Below are positions 53,358 through 63,078 of a stretch of 64,000 bases of DNA, piece by piece. Both the position numbers and the translations under genes were made by a program. The notes beneath the pieces were generated by a model. The model made no database searches, had not been told where the DNA came from, and was given only the letters and a program-made list of their open reading frames with translations. The DNA is from Chromohalobacter canadensis (lineage in GTDB: Bacteria; Pseudomonadota; Gammaproteobacteria; Pseudomonadales; Halomonadaceae), in contig NZ_CP140151.1 in assembly GCF_034479555.1 (NCBI RefSeq), positions 248,001-312,000 of the forward strand, in the 5' to 3' direction. Each line of letters begins with the position of its first letter. Positions within the stretch are counted from its first letter, which is position 1.

Positions 53358-54071
53358 TTAATCGGCGGTGGCGTAATGCTCCTTGAGGTTCATGAACTTT
53401 TCGACGAAGGCATCCATCACCGGCGGGTCATACTCGCGAAGCCCGCTGACCACCAACTTCTTGGAGCCATGGCCAATGACCGTTTCGCCATCGGTCATCT
53501 TGAATTGCAGCAAGGCGTCGCCCCGCTTGCCACTGACGTCCAGCGTCGCGCCGGCGAAGGCCACGCCGGCTTCGGCGACATCCAGCCGCGACAACGAAAA
53601 GCCCATGCTGTCGTAGATCACCAACGGCCGCTGTGGATTGAACATGACCCCCTGCTCTTCCATCAGCGGTTTGAGATAATGCGGGAAGTTACGCCCTGAA
53701 AAGGCCACGTAGCGGCGCGTAAAGGCCTCGATGATGCCAGCGTCGTGGGTGACATCGCCGCCGCGTTCAACCTCGAGATATACCTTGCCGTTGGCGTCGG
53801 TCACCTGAACGGTGTCGTCGTCATGCTGCACGAAGCACAGTGGCACGCTATCGCCGACCATGCCCTTGAAGTGGAAGGTCATGCGTTGCGCCAGACCAAA
53901 ACGCGCCATCACCAGGGCGAACAGCAGATCGCCCGGCACACAGAAGCGGCGTGCATCCGCATCGTGAATGGGATTGTAATCGCCAGCGATACACTTGGCG
54001 AAACGGCTTGCCTGCTCGGCCGTAATGCATAGCCGGCCATCGGTCACGGTGTGAAAATCGTCGAGAAACAT
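53358..54071 (-). CDS. DUF3581 family protein
   Basis: 237 residues from the ATG at 54071 (AGGGATAA before it). I recognise the family pattern rather than a function. The N-terminal half has FAKCIAGDYNPIHDADARRFCVPGDLLFALVMARFGL, which resembles a MaoC-type hotdog hydratase site (Asp-x4-His), followed by a second beta-rich half ending LVVSGLREYDPPVMDAFVEKFMNLKEHY. It may bind a thioester or fatty acyl ligand; this is inference. It is upstream of the TerB-like gene on the same strand with a 95-base gap. Confidence 0.72.
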   Translation of the reverse strand: MFLDDFHTVTDGRLCITAEQASRFAKCIAGDYNPIHDADARRFCVPGDLLFALVMARFGLAQRMTFHFKGMVGDSVPLCFVQHDDDTVQVTDANGKVYLEVERGGDVTHDAGIIEAFTRRYVAFSGRNFPHYLKPLMEEQGVMFNPQRPLVIYDSMGFSLSRLDVAEAGVAFAGATLDVSGKRGDALLQFKMTDGETVIGHGSKKLVVSGLREYDPPVMDAFVEKFMNLKEHYATAD

Positions 54072-54338
54072 GCGCTTATCCCTGCCCATCAAGAAGCGCC
54101 CACCACGGCGCGGATCACGAACGCCAAGATGGTATCAAATTCATTGGCGCTCGGGCGCGGCCCCCGCACACATTTCTCAACATAGCGCCACCGGACGATA
54201 ACATCGAGCGCTCAATCCGCATCCAGCTCAAGATAATGGCGAAAAATGCCGTCTTCGTTGAACGCCGGAAGAGTGACTGGCGAGGCAAGTGCCGGATTGC
54301 TACCATGCGCGCCTTCACTAGCACTCGACACGAGACAT

Positions 54339-55829
54339 ATGCGGTATCGCGTCAAGCTTTTCCCCGAGATCACCATCAAGTCCCGCCCCGTGCGCAAGCA
54401 GATGGTTCGTTGTCTGCGCACCAACCTGCGCAACACCCTGACGCCGCTGGTCCCCGATGTGCGGATCGCCGACTGCTGGGATGCGCTGGAGGTGCGGGTC
54501 CGCCACGCTATCGACGATGCTACCCGCGAACGCCTGGAAGCAACGCTATCGCGCGTACCCGGCATCCACGAGGTGCTGGTGATCGACGTGCACACCTTCG
54601 TCTCCTTCGCCGATACCGCCGAGCGCCTGGTAGCACTATGGCGGGCACCGCTGGCCGGCCGCCGGTTTCGCGTCAGCGCCAAGCGCCGCGGGCAGCACGA
54701 CTTCACCTCGGCAGACCTCGAACGTTACCTGGGCGGTGCACTGCTCGAGGCCAGCCCGGATGCCAAGGTGGATCTCTCCCACCCCGAGGTAAACGTCACG
54801 CTCGAGCTGCAGGACCAGTACCTGCGTCTGGTGACCCGCCGTTTGCCCGGCCTGGGCGGTTATCCGATCGGTACCCAAGGCCAGGCACTGGCACTCATCT
54901 CGGGCGGCTACGATTCGCCGGTGGCGGCCTGGCGCTTGATCCGGCGCGGGCTCAAGACGCATTACCTGTTCTTCAATCTCGGCGGACCGGAACATGAGCA
55001 GGCCGTACGCGAGGTGGTGCACCGGGTGTGGCAGGGCTACAGTGCATCGCACCATGCCCATTTCATCAGCGTGCCTTTCGACGGCGTACTCGATGAAATC
55101 CAGCGCCGTGTGCCCGCCGGCCTGGCAGGCGTCGTGCTCAAGCGCATGATGCTGCGGGTCGCCAATCGCGTCGCGGCACGCGCACGCCTCTCGGCTCTCG
55201 TCACCGGCGATGCCTTGGCACAGGTCTCCAGTCAGAGCCTGGTCAACCTGGGACTGATCGACACGGTCAGCGAGCGGCCCGTCCTGCGCCCGCTCATCGC
55301 CGACGACAAGCAAACCATCATTGAGGATGCACGCCGCATCGGTACCGCCGCCCATGCCGAGCGCTTGCCGGAATACTGCGGCACGATCTCGCAACGCCCC
55401 AATACACGCCCTAGACCCGATCAGATCGACGCCGCCGAGGCTGACTTCGATATGGGTGTGCTCGACGCCGCACTCGAGGCCACCAGCCAAACGCGGGTGG
55501 ACCGTCTACTCGACACGCCAGCGCCGCGGACGCTCGATGTGCCCGTAATCGAAAGTGCCGAGGCTCTGCACGAGGCCGATGACGTCACGGTAATCGACAT
55601 CCGCCACCCCGATGAGCGCGACGCCGCCCCGTTGGAACTGCCACGAGGCGAGCCACTGGCGATTCCGTTCTTCGAGCTCGGAGAACGCGCCGCGCACCTG
55701 CCGTCGCACCAGCGCTACGCGCTATATTGCGATCAGGGCATCATGAGCAAGATGCAGGCACTTAGGCTCGCCGACCAGGGACTGACGAACTTCGTCGTCT
55801 ATCGTGGCAACCGCCACGCTGAGCGCTGA
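54339..55829 (+). CDS. thiI: tRNA 4-thiouridine synthase / thiamine sulfurtransferase
   Basis: 496 residues from the ATG at 54339. Domains: ferredoxin-like and THUMP (1-165, MRYRVKLFPEITIKSRPVRKQMV), PP-loop ATPase (LISGGYDSPVAAWRLIRRG near 180-200), and a C-terminal rhodanese (about 400-496) with the active Cys in YCDQG. The long form with rhodanese matches E. coli ThiI (482). It makes s4U8 in tRNA and can supply sulfur for thiamine. An upstream in-frame extension to 54246 has no start support. Confidence 0.96.
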   Translation: MRYRVKLFPEITIKSRPVRKQMVRCLRTNLRNTLTPLVPDVRIADCWDALEVRVRHAIDDATRERLEATLSRVPGIHEVLVIDVHTFVSFADTAERLVALWRAPLAGRRFRVSAKRRGQHDFTSADLERYLGGALLEASPDAKVDLSHPEVNVTLELQDQYLRLVTRRLPGLGGYPIGTQGQALALISGGYDSPVAAWRLIRRGLKTHYLFFNLGGPEHEQAVREVVHRVWQGYSASHHAHFISVPFDGVLDEIQRRVPAGLAGVVLKRMMLRVANRVAARARLSALVTGDALAQVSSQSLVNLGLIDTVSERPVLRPLIADDKQTIIEDARRIGTAAHAERLPEYCGTISQRPNTRPRPDQIDAAEADFDMGVLDAALEATSQTRVDRLLDTPAPRTLDVPVIESAEALHEADDVTVIDIRHPDERDAAPLELPRGEPLAIPFFELGERAAHLPSHQRYALYCDQGIMSKMQALRLADQGLTNFVVYRGNRHAER

Positions 55830-55859
55830 ACGCCATTCGTCGTTAACCCAGGGGGCTCC

Positions 55860-56252
55860 ATGCATTCACCCGCTCTCGCCATTCGCCGCACGCCGCTGGT
55901 CGCCGTGTACGGCACGCTCAAGCGTGGCCTGCGCAATCACCATTGGCTCACAGACGCCGAGTTCATCGGCGCGGATACGCTCCGTGACGTCACTCTTTAC
56001 GATCTAGGGCATTGCCCCGGCGCCAAGGCGGAGCCCTCCCACGGCATCGACGTGGAACTCTATCGGGTCGATGCGCAAGGGCTACGCGATCTCGACCAAC
56101 TCGAGGATTATCGCGTGCGCGCGCCGCACAACGGCACCTACGACCGCATCATTCATCGCACCACCTTCGGCCCCGCATGGCTTTATCTCTACAATCTCGA
56201 TGTCACGGGGTGTCCAGCCATCCGCACCGGCGGCTGGCCAAGCACGCCCTGA
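55860..56252 (+). CDS. Gamma-glutamylcyclotransferase-like (YtfP/GGCT) protein
   Basis: 130 residues. The GGCT fold is marked by VAVYGTLKRGLRNHHWL near residues 14-30, the usual YGTLKxG substrate loop, then DLGHCPGAKAEPSHGIDVELYRVDAQGLRDLDQLEDY with the expected acidic residue. It could act on gamma-glutamyl amines or be a non-catalytic relative. It lies 30 bases after thiI, probably on the same transcript. Confidence 0.87.
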   Translation: MHSPALAIRRTPLVAVYGTLKRGLRNHHWLTDAEFIGADTLRDVTLYDLGHCPGAKAEPSHGIDVELYRVDAQGLRDLDQLEDYRVRAPHNGTYDRIIHRTTFGPAWLYLYNLDVTGCPAIRTGGWPSTP

Positions 56253-56408
56253 GCGTTACCCTTACCGAGGTGTTACAAGCACCGGCCGCGTGGATGTTGT
56301 CTTCCGCATCACGGATGCAGCCAAGCGCCAAGCGGGCTACAATCGCCTTTTCGTCGATGTCGTTCGCGACGCCTTCTTTCGTTTCCGACTTTCGTCACTA
56401 GAGCCGCC

Positions 56409-58454
56409 ATGCCGACTACCGCCAACGCCAAGCGCAAGATCCTGGTTACCAGTGCCCTGCCCTATGCCAACGGCTCGATCCATCTGGGCCATTTGCTCGA
56501 GTATATCCAGACCGATATCTGGGTGCGCTTCCAGAAAAGCCGCGGCCACGAGTGCCATTATGTCTGTGCCGACGATGCCCATGGCACCGCCATCATGTTG
56601 CGCGCGGAGCAGGAAGGCATCACCTCCGAGCAGTTGATCAGCAACGTCAGCGCCGAGCATCAGGCCGATTTCGCCCGCTTCGGAGTGGCGTTCGACAACT
56701 ATCATTCGACGCACTCGGAAGAGAACCGCCAGCACAGCGAGCGCATCTATAAAGCGCTACGCGACGCCGGGCATATCTCCACGCGCGACATCGAGCAGAT
56801 GTACGACCCGATCAAGGGCTTGTTCCTCGCCGACCGCTTCATCAAGGGCACTTGCCCCAAGTGTCATAGCGACGATCAGTACGGCGATAACTGCGAAGCG
56901 TGCGGTGCGACCTACACGCCGGCTGAACTGATCAATCCGGTCTCGGCGATCAGCGGCGCTACGCCGGAAGTTCGCACGTCCACTCACTATTTCTTCAAGC
57001 TGCCCGACTTCGCCGACTTCATGCAGGGCTGGATCAATGCCGGCCATGTGCAACCGCAGATCCGCAACAAGCTGTTGGAATGGTTCGAGTCAGGCTTCAA
57101 CGAATGGGATATCTCTCGCGACGCCCCTTACTTCGGCTTCGAGATTCCGGACGCGCCAGGCAAGTATTTCTACGTGTGGCTGGACGCGCCGATCGGTTAT
57201 CTGGCCAGCTTCCAGAACCTCTGCGAGCGTGAAGGCATCGACTTCGACAGCTACTGGAAGAAGGACTCCGACGCTGAGGTCTATCATTTCATCGGCAAGG
57301 ACATCGTCTACTTCCACGCCTTGTTCTGGCCGGCGATGCTGGAAGGCGCAGGGCTGCGCACGCCGACTGGCGTCAATTGCCACGGCTTCGTTACCGTCAA
57401 CGGCGCCAAGATGTCCAAGTCACGCGGCACCTTCATCAAGGCGCAGACCTACGCCGAGTATCTCAATCCCGAATATCTGCGCTACTACTTCGCAGCCAAG
57501 CTCACCGCCGGGGTCGACGATCTCGATCTCAATCTTGAGGACTTCGCCTCGCGCGTGAACTCGGATCTGGTCGGCAAGGTCGTCAACATCGCCAGCCGCT
57601 GCGCAGGCTTCGTGAAGAAGCTCAATGGCAACCAACTCGCCACACGTTGCACAGAGCCCGAACTGGTCGCGCGATTCGTGGACGCCGGCGAGGCGATAGC
57701 CGCCGATTACGAGGCACGCGAATTCGCCCGCGCCATGCGCAAGATCATGGAGCTCGCTGACGAGGCCAATGCCTATATCGCCGACAAGGCGCCCTGGGTA
57801 CTGGCCAAGGAAGAAGGCCGCGAGCAAGAAGTGCTCGATATCTGCTCAGTGGGGATCAACCTGTTCCACGTGCTGATGGTCTACTTGCAGCCCGTGGTGC
57901 CGACCATGGCCGAGCAGGCACGCGTCTTTCTACAGGTCGACTCTCTCGACTGGGAAAGCCGCCATCATGTGCTCGAAGACCATGCCATCGCCAAGTTCAA
58001 GCCGCTGATGACCCGCGTCGATACCGACAAGATCGCGCAGATGACCGAGGCATCCAAGGAAGTGCTTGCCGAGGAGCAAAAGCTCAAGGAACGCGCCACG
58101 GGCCCGCTGGCCGACGATCCAATCGCCGATGAGATCAGCTTCGACAATTTCGCCAAGCTCGATATGCGCATCGTGCGTATTGCCAAGGCCGAGTACGTCG
58201 AGGGCGCCAAAAAACTCCTCAAGTTGACGCTCGACTTGGGCGGTGAGACACGCACCGTGTTCTCGGGCATCCGTGCCGTCTACGCGCCCGAAGCACTGGA
58301 GGGGCGACTGACCGTGATGGTCGCCAACCTGGCGCCGCACAAGATGCGCTTCGGTGTTTCGGAAGGCATGGTGCTGGCCGCTGGTGACAAGGAGGGCGGC
58401 ATCTATCTGCTGTCGCCGGATAGCGGTGCGGAACCCGGCCAGCGCGTGACCTGA
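56409..58454 (+). CDS. metG: Methionyl-tRNA synthetase
   Basis: 681 residues (E. coli 677). Class I: the HIGH-type motif in [16 protein letters not shown], zinc knuckle [18 protein letters not shown] near 150-167, KMSKSRGTF near 338, and a C-terminal EMAP/Trbp111-type tRNA-binding dimerisation domain from about 575 ([40 protein letters not shown]). It is followed after nine bases by the RnfB-like gene, so they are probably co-transcribed. Confidence 0.98.
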   Translation: MPTTANAKRKILVTSALPYANGSIHLGHLLEYIQTDIWVRFQKSRGHECHYVCADDAHGTAIMLRAEQEGITSEQLISNVSAEHQADFARFGVAFDNYHSTHSEENRQHSERIYKALRDAGHISTRDIEQMYDPIKGLFLADRFIKGTCPKCHSDDQYGDNCEACGATYTPAELINPVSAISGATPEVRTSTHYFFKLPDFADFMQGWINAGHVQPQIRNKLLEWFESGFNEWDISRDAPYFGFEIPDAPGKYFYVWLDAPIGYLASFQNLCEREGIDFDSYWKKDSDAEVYHFIGKDIVYFHALFWPAMLEGAGLRTPTGVNCHGFVTVNGAKMSKSRGTFIKAQTYAEYLNPEYLRYYFAAKLTAGVDDLDLNLEDFASRVNSDLVGKVVNIASRCAGFVKKLNGNQLATRCTEPELVARFVDAGEAIAADYEAREFARAMRKIMELADEANAYIADKAPWVLAKEEGREQEVLDICSVGINLFHVLMVYLQPVVPTMAEQARVFLQVDSLDWESRHHVLEDHAIAKFKPLMTRVDTDKIAQMTEASKEVLAEEQKLKERATGPLADDPIADEISFDNFAKLDMRIVRIAKAEYVEGAKKLLKLTLDLGGETRTVFSGIRAVYAPEALEGRLTVMVANLAPHKMRFGVSEGMVLAAGDKEGGIYLLSPDSGAEPGQRVT

Positions 58455-58463
58455 GGAGGTAAG

Positions 58464-59471
58464 GTGTCCGCTAACGCCGCGCTCATCGAGATGCTGGACG
58501 CCGAACTGCCGCAGACCCAATGCGGCAAGTGCGGTCATCCTGGCTGTCGTCCCTATGCCGAAGGCATCGCGGCGGGCGACGAGGCCATCAACAAGTGCCC
58601 GCCCGGCGGCGAGGCGACCGTGGCGCGTCTGGCCGAGTTGACCGGTCAGCCTCGCCAGCCCCTCGCGCAGCCCGCGGAGTCTCCCAAGGTGGCATATATT
58701 CGCGAGGCGGAATGTATCGGCTGCACCAAGTGCATCCAAGCTTGCCCGGTGGATGCTATCCTCGGCGCGGCCAAGCAGATGCATACCGTCATCGCCGGGG
58801 AATGCACCGGCTGCGAACTGTGTGTCGCACCCTGCCCGGTCGACTGCATCGATATCCTGCCGCATCCCGAATGGGTCGCGGCACGCACCCAGGCCCAGCA
58901 AGATACCTACCTGGCCAAGCGTGCCGAACTGGGACGACAGCGCTACGAGGCGCGTCAGCAGCGCCTCGACCGTCAGGCCGAGGAGAAACGCCGCAAGCGT
59001 GAACGTCGCCAGGCAGCCGTGGCGGCAAAGACCAAACGCGAGACAGCCCCTGCTCAGCCGACGCAACAGGACGCTGCAGCCAGCGTGGATACCACGTCAC
59101 TCAAGGCGACGCGTGCCACGTTGGTCGCCGGACTCAAGCGTGTGGAACGTCAACGTCAGCGCGACGGGCTAGATCCCGAGGCACGCCGAGCGCTCGATGA
59201 ACGCGCCGAGACGCTGACCTCGCGCCTGGCGGACGTCGACCGGCAACTCGGCAACGCCCAGGCACCGCGCGCCGACTCCTCTACTACGCACCATCGGCGC
59301 ATGGCCGTCAAAGCCGCCGAGCAGTCATTGCGCAAGGCTCGCCAACAAGTCACACATGCCCAGCGCCATGGCGATGCCGCCAGCCTCGAGGCTGCACATA
59401 GCCAGGTCGACGAAGCCCAGCGCATGCTCGACACCGCACGCTCCGCGCTCGATTCTCCCTCATCGACTTGA
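58464..59471 (+). CDS. Soluble RnfB-like iron-sulfur protein with long coiled-coil tail
   Basis: 335 residues from a GTG at 58464 (GAGGAGG before it). Residues 15-50 are the RnfB four-Cys domain (Cys 20, 23, 28, 45). Residues 80-130 are two ferredoxin clusters (Cys 84-87-90-94 and 114-117-120-124). The N-terminal transmembrane helix of true RnfB is missing. Residues 140-335 are a charged, Arg/Gln/Ala-rich helical tail of no known domain. No other rnf genes are in the window apart from nth, which sits in rnf operons of Pseudomonas and E. coli. It may be a stand-alone electron carrier. Confidence 0.82.
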   Translation: MSANAALIEMLDAELPQTQCGKCGHPGCRPYAEGIAAGDEAINKCPPGGEATVARLAELTGQPRQPLAQPAESPKVAYIREAECIGCTKCIQACPVDAILGAAKQMHTVIAGECTGCELCVAPCPVDCIDILPHPEWVAARTQAQQDTYLAKRAELGRQRYEARQQRLDRQAEEKRRKRERRQAAVAAKTKRETAPAQPTQQDAAASVDTTSLKATRATLVAGLKRVERQRQRDGLDPEARRALDERAETLTSRLADVDRQLGNAQAPRADSSTTHHRRMAVKAAEQSLRKARQQVTHAQRHGDAASLEAAHSQVDEAQRMLDTARSALDSPSST

Positions 59472-59478
59472 TTCGCCC

Positions 59479-60117
59479 ATGAACGCTCAAAAACGCTACG
59501 AGATTTTTTCGCGCCTGCGCGATCACAACCCCACGCCGACGACAGAGCTCCAATGGCAAACGCCTTTCGAGCTGCTGACGGCAGTGTTGCTTTCCGCCCA
59601 AGCCACGGATGTCGGCGTCAACAAGGCCACCGCGCGCTTGTTCCCCGTGGCCAATACGCCGCAGGGGATCCTCGATTTGGGCCTGGATGGGCTCAAGGAC
59701 AAGATCAAGACCATCGGCCTGTACAACAGCAAGGCCGACAACCTGATGAAAACCTGCCACCTACTGCTCGAACGGCACGGTGGCGAGGTGCCGGACACCC
59801 GCGAGGCACTGGAAGCCCTGCCTGGTGTCGGCCGCAAGACTGCCAACGTGATTCTCAATACCGCCTTTGGCCAGCCGACCATGGCGGTGGACACGCATAT
59901 CTTCCGCGTCGCCAACCGCACGCGTATCGCGCCCGGCAAGAACGTGCTCGAGGTCGAGCAGAAACTGATGCGCCACGTGCCCAAGGACTTTCTGCACGAC
60001 GCGCATCACTGGCTGATCCTCCACGGGCGCTACACTTGCGTGGCGCGCAAGCCGCGCTGCGGAAGCTGTGTGATCGAGGATCTGTGCGAGTACAAGGACA
60101 AGACAGAACTGGGCTGA
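59479..60117 (+). CDS. nth: Endonuclease III (base excision repair glycosylase/AP lyase)
   Basis: 212 residues from the ATG at 59479 (E. coli 211). The helix-hairpin-helix LEALPGVGRKTANVIL carries the catalytic Lys, and VDTHIFRVANR the catalytic Asp. The C-terminal 4Fe-4S loop is CVARKPRCGSCVIEDLC (Cys-x7-Cys-x2-Cys-x5-Cys region). It excises oxidised pyrimidines. It starts seven bases after the RnfB-like gene, retaining the rnf-nth association. Confidence 0.97.
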   Translation: MNAQKRYEIFSRLRDHNPTPTTELQWQTPFELLTAVLLSAQATDVGVNKATARLFPVANTPQGILDLGLDGLKDKIKTIGLYNSKADNLMKTCHLLLERHGGEVPDTREALEALPGVGRKTANVILNTAFGQPTMAVDTHIFRVANRTRIAPGKNVLEVEQKLMRHVPKDFLHDAHHWLILHGRYTCVARKPRCGSCVIEDLCEYKDKTELG

Positions 60118-60121
60118 CCCC

Positions 60122-61174
60122 TTACACACCGCACAACACGTCGCGATACGCCGCTCGCCACGCCGGCCATTGCCAGGCTCGCGCGTCGGGCAGCGCCGGG
60201 CGTGACGCCGGCTGAGTCAGCCATTCCGCCAGAGTGGCCTCGAGCGTCGTTTGATCGCCCGCGTAGCGATACGCCGACGCGTAATACTCGGGAAAGCACA
60301 GGCGGTCCGGAACCAGCGGTACGCAGCCATGGGTCACTGCCTCCATGACCGACAGCCCCTGGAATTCATGATCGGTCGTAGATACCACGATATCGGCGCT
60401 ATCAAGCATATCCCGATAGACATCACCAGGCTGCTCGCCCCAGCACACGACGCGCTCACCCAGCCACGCACGCGACGCCTCGAAGACGGGGGGCTGATCG
60501 CGGAACTGCTGCCCCATTACCGCTACCTCGAAGTCGAGGCCACGGCCCGCCAATGCCTGCAGCGCGGCGAAAAACGCCTCAGGATTCTTGTCGTATTCCC
60601 AGCGATGATTCCACAGAATTCGCTGCCCCGAGCACGTCGGCTTGGGTGTCTCCTCGGACAAGGGCACTGGGAGCACCACGGCCTTATCGGCGACGCGGGA
60701 CAACACGGTGTCGAGCGGCAGACGCTCAGGCATGCGCTTGAGGAAGTCACGCGCCCCGCGCAATAGGCTGTCGCGGTTGTAGGCACTGTTGAAGACGACG
60801 ACATCCGCCGCCAGGGCCGCGTAGAGATTGACCATTAGCGGCTCGGCGCGGATGCGTTGGCCCTTGGGAAGCGGATAGGCGAACTGGTTTTCATGGAAGT
60901 ACACGACCTTGCGCGCACGCGCCAGCGAGGGGTAAAGGCCCACCAAGGTCGCCAAATCGACCATCGAGGTGGCGACGACCAGATCGTAGTCCTCCTGGAG
61001 ACAGTTACTCTCCTGGCCCAGCCAGGTCAGGGGGTTGCCGCGGATTCGCCAGGGAAAATGCCGTGGTGGCAGTTCCAATCGCCGCCAGTCGATCTCGGGG
61101 AACTGCTGCTGCAGCCCATCCGCCCAATGGCGATGACTCATGGCTGCGTAGGCGGAAAGCAATAAGGCCTTCAC
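60122..61174 (-). CDS. Glycosyltransferase of the DUF3524 / tRNA-queuosine mannosyltransferase (QTMAN) type
   Basis: 350 residues. The N-terminal DUF3524 domain (1-170) shows LLLSAYAAMSHRHWADGL, the LELPPRHFPWRIRGN block, FHENQFAYPLP and VVFNSAYNRDS, all diagnostic of the QTMAN family. A GT-B C-terminal half follows with RILWNHRWEYDKNPEAFF and STTDHEFQGLSVMEAVTHGCVPLVPDRLCFPEYY. The human relative (GTDC1) mannosylates queuosine in tRNA-Asp. Whether bacterial members do the same is uncertain. It converges on nth with four bases between stops. Confidence 0.83.
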   Translation of the reverse strand: MKALLLSAYAAMSHRHWADGLQQQFPEIDWRRLELPPRHFPWRIRGNPLTWLGQESNCLQEDYDLVVATSMVDLATLVGLYPSLARARKVVYFHENQFAYPLPKGQRIRAEPLMVNLYAALAADVVVFNSAYNRDSLLRGARDFLKRMPERLPLDTVLSRVADKAVVLPVPLSEETPKPTCSGQRILWNHRWEYDKNPEAFFAALQALAGRGLDFEVAVMGQQFRDQPPVFEASRAWLGERVVCWGEQPGDVYRDMLDSADIVVSTTDHEFQGLSVMEAVTHGCVPLVPDRLCFPEYYASAYRYAGDQTTLEATLAEWLTQPASRPALPDARAWQWPAWRAAYRDVLCGV

Positions 61175-61271
61175 GCGCGCCTCCTGAGAGGGTGTTTACA
61201 AAAAAGGCGCCATGGTAACCAAGCCCGGAGACTGACGGAAGCGGACCGCCAAAAGGCGGGAGTAGAATCCG

Positions 61272-61709
61272 CTAGTGCCCGGCCTCCTCGCTTTCGGAGT
61301 CTTCGCTCAGCGTCTCATCGGTCGTGTTTCTACCTGGCTCAGCACTCGCGTCAGACGGTGGCAGCGAAGCATCCGAGGACGACATGGCCCCGCTCCCTTG
61401 AGAGCCGCGTCGATAGATCACCTTACGCGTACCGCCATTGCAACTTCCCACAACTTCACCCCCGGCGAGAGCGTCGTCCTCACGGACTCCCTCCTCGTCG
61501 ACGCGTTCGCTGGAGATAATATCGAGCGCGAAGTCCTCGACGCCATTGGCACGAATCTTGGCTTCGATCTCATCCTGCAGAACATCGCAGGCCATCACGC
61601 CGGAGACATCGTCACCTCCGTCATCGTGCGGTTCCTCCTGAGCGCTGGCGATGATCGGCAACGCCATCATTCCCAGTGCCAGCCCTTTTACCCACCAATG
61701 ATTCATCAT
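61272..61709 (-). CDS. Secreted DUF1161-family protein with acidic tail
   Basis: 145 residues with a clear signal peptide (cleavage at IIASA-QEE near 23). The DUF1161 core is CDVLQDEIEAKIRANGVEDFALDIIS...VVGSCNGGTRKVIYRR (Cys 41 and the later Cys likely paired). The last 40 residues are Ser/Asp/Glu-rich and unlike most family members. Periplasmic, function unknown. Gaps on both sides (61175-61271, 61710-61863) show no other gene; the latter is AT-rich. Confidence 0.8.
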   Translation of the reverse strand: MMNHWWVKGLALGMMALPIIASAQEEPHDDGGDDVSGVMACDVLQDEIEAKIRANGVEDFALDIISSERVDEEGVREDDALAGGEVVGSCNGGTRKVIYRRGSQGSGAMSSSDASLPPSDASAEPGRNTTDETLSEDSESEEAGH

Positions 61710-61863
61710 GACCGCCTCCTCTACGCTTTATCTGAAAAATGCCTGCGCTCGCCCATACGGCGTTAAAAATCAACTCAAAATGCTCATTTACCCGCGTAAA
61801 CTCCGCTTTTTTCGCCGATTTTTGCCTTGTCTGGCCATCGCTCGTCGATTTTTCAAACAGAGC

Positions 61864-62538
61864 TTAGCGTGACGCACTCAGGTTCAACTCACCGGTCTGC
61901 GCCACGGCACGCTGATAGTCCGGCCGCTCACGTACCCGCGCCAACCAATCGACAATGGCGGGGAAATCCTTGATGCCACGTCGTGATTCGACCGCCAACA
62001 CGGGGAAACTCATCTGAATATCTGCCGCCGTGAAGTCGGGGCCGGCAAACCATGCATGCTCGCCGAGCGTCGTCTCCCAGAAAGCTAGATGGCGCTCGAT
62101 CTCGGGGTCGAGAAACTTGGCTTGCACACCTTGGCCCAACTTGCCTGCCATCGGGCGCAGCAACGCCGGCATCGGCGGTTTACCCAGGCGTGAAAAGACT
62201 AGATGCATCACCAACGGGGGCATGGCGGAGCCCTCGGCGTAATGCAGCCAGTAACGGTAGTCGCGGTGCTCGGGCGTCCCCACCGCCGGCGCCAGATGGC
62301 CATCGTCGTAACGCTCGATCAAGTAGTCGATGATCGCCCCCGACTCGGCCACGGTCAGCCCCTCGTCGACGATCAGTGGCGCCTTGCCGAGCGGATGAAG
62401 ACGCTTGAGACTCTCCGGCGCCAGCAATGTCTGCGGATCGCGATGATGGGTCACGAGCTCATAGGCCTGCTGCAGGGCTTCAAGTAACCAGACGATGCGT
62501 AGCGAACGAGAGTTGTCGAGATGATGCACAGTAATCAT
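61864..62538 (-). CDS. Glutathione S-transferase
   Basis: 224 residues from the ATG at 62538 (GGAGCC before it). The thioredoxin-like domain (1-80) has VHHLDNSRSLRIVWLLEAL, NPLGKAPLI-type HPLGKAPLIVDEG and the glutathione-binding ESGAIIDYLIERY. The helical domain has ADIQMSFPVLAVESR. The active Ser/Tyr is near residue 9-11. The subclass resembles bacterial GstB-like enzymes; substrate unknown. Confidence 0.9.
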   Translation of the reverse strand: MITVHHLDNSRSLRIVWLLEALQQAYELVTHHRDPQTLLAPESLKRLHPLGKAPLIVDEGLTVAESGAIIDYLIERYDDGHLAPAVGTPEHRDYRYWLHYAEGSAMPPLVMHLVFSRLGKPPMPALLRPMAGKLGQGVQAKFLDPEIERHLAFWETTLGEHAWFAGPDFTAADIQMSFPVLAVESRRGIKDFPAIVDWLARVRERPDYQRAVAQTGELNLSASR

Positions 62539-62631
62539 GTGCGGCTCCATCGGGATGATAAAAGGTTGGGCCCACTCTATGCGGTAAGAGTTCCCGGGTC
62601 TCACTGCCCTAGGCTAAGGCGTCGTGGCAAT

Positions 62632-62679
62632 AAAAAACGCCACTCCTCCAGAGACCATAGCTCCAAAGGTAGTGGCGTT
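62632..62679 (-). terminator. Terminator after the HlyU-family gene
   Basis: On the minus strand AACGCCACT and AGTGGCGTT form a 9-bp stem with a long 26-base loop that can pair internally, followed by TTTT. It starts 37 bases after the gene stop. Confidence 0.7.
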
Positions 62680-62715
62680 GGCAGTCGCATGCGCGAGAGC
62701 GATGGATAGGAACGC

Positions 62716-63006
62716 TCAGCGATCCTCGAACATCTCGTCGCCGATATCATCGATATAGCGCTGGGCCTTGCGCAGCGTCAACTCGATACAGTCTTCGCGG
62801 CTGGAGACGATATCCGAACGCTCGAAGCGGTATTCATGTGTCTCGCCGCCTTCGACGGGCTTGCGAATCCACCCGCTGACCCGGTACTGACCACCGACAT
62901 CCTGCGGATCCGGTGTGATCAGATAACCTTCGTAGTCTGTCGCGGGTATTTCCTCGTCATTGGCATCGCTGCTGCCAAACAAGCCCTCGATGAGTCGTTT
63001 CAGCAT
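62716..63006 (-). CDS. HlyU family protein
   Basis: 96 residues. The family pattern is MLKRLIEGLFG, YEGYLITPDPQDVGGQYRVSGWIRK and FERSDIVSSREDCIELTLRKAQRYIDDIGDEMF. Named after a Vibrio locus regulator, but this PF10115 family is a small cytosolic protein without an HTH, and its function is not known with confidence. It lies 72 bases after argG on the same strand, with a good AGGAGGC before the ATG. Confidence 0.85.
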   Translation of the reverse strand: MLKRLIEGLFGSSDANDEEIPATDYEGYLITPDPQDVGGQYRVSGWIRKPVEGGETHEYRFERSDIVSSREDCIELTLRKAQRYIDDIGDEMFEDR

Positions 63007-63078
63007 GAAGCCTCCTGCGCACTGGCTATGCGTTGAACGCCGCCCGGCGGGGAGACGTTCGACGCGAGTGGATGCGGA

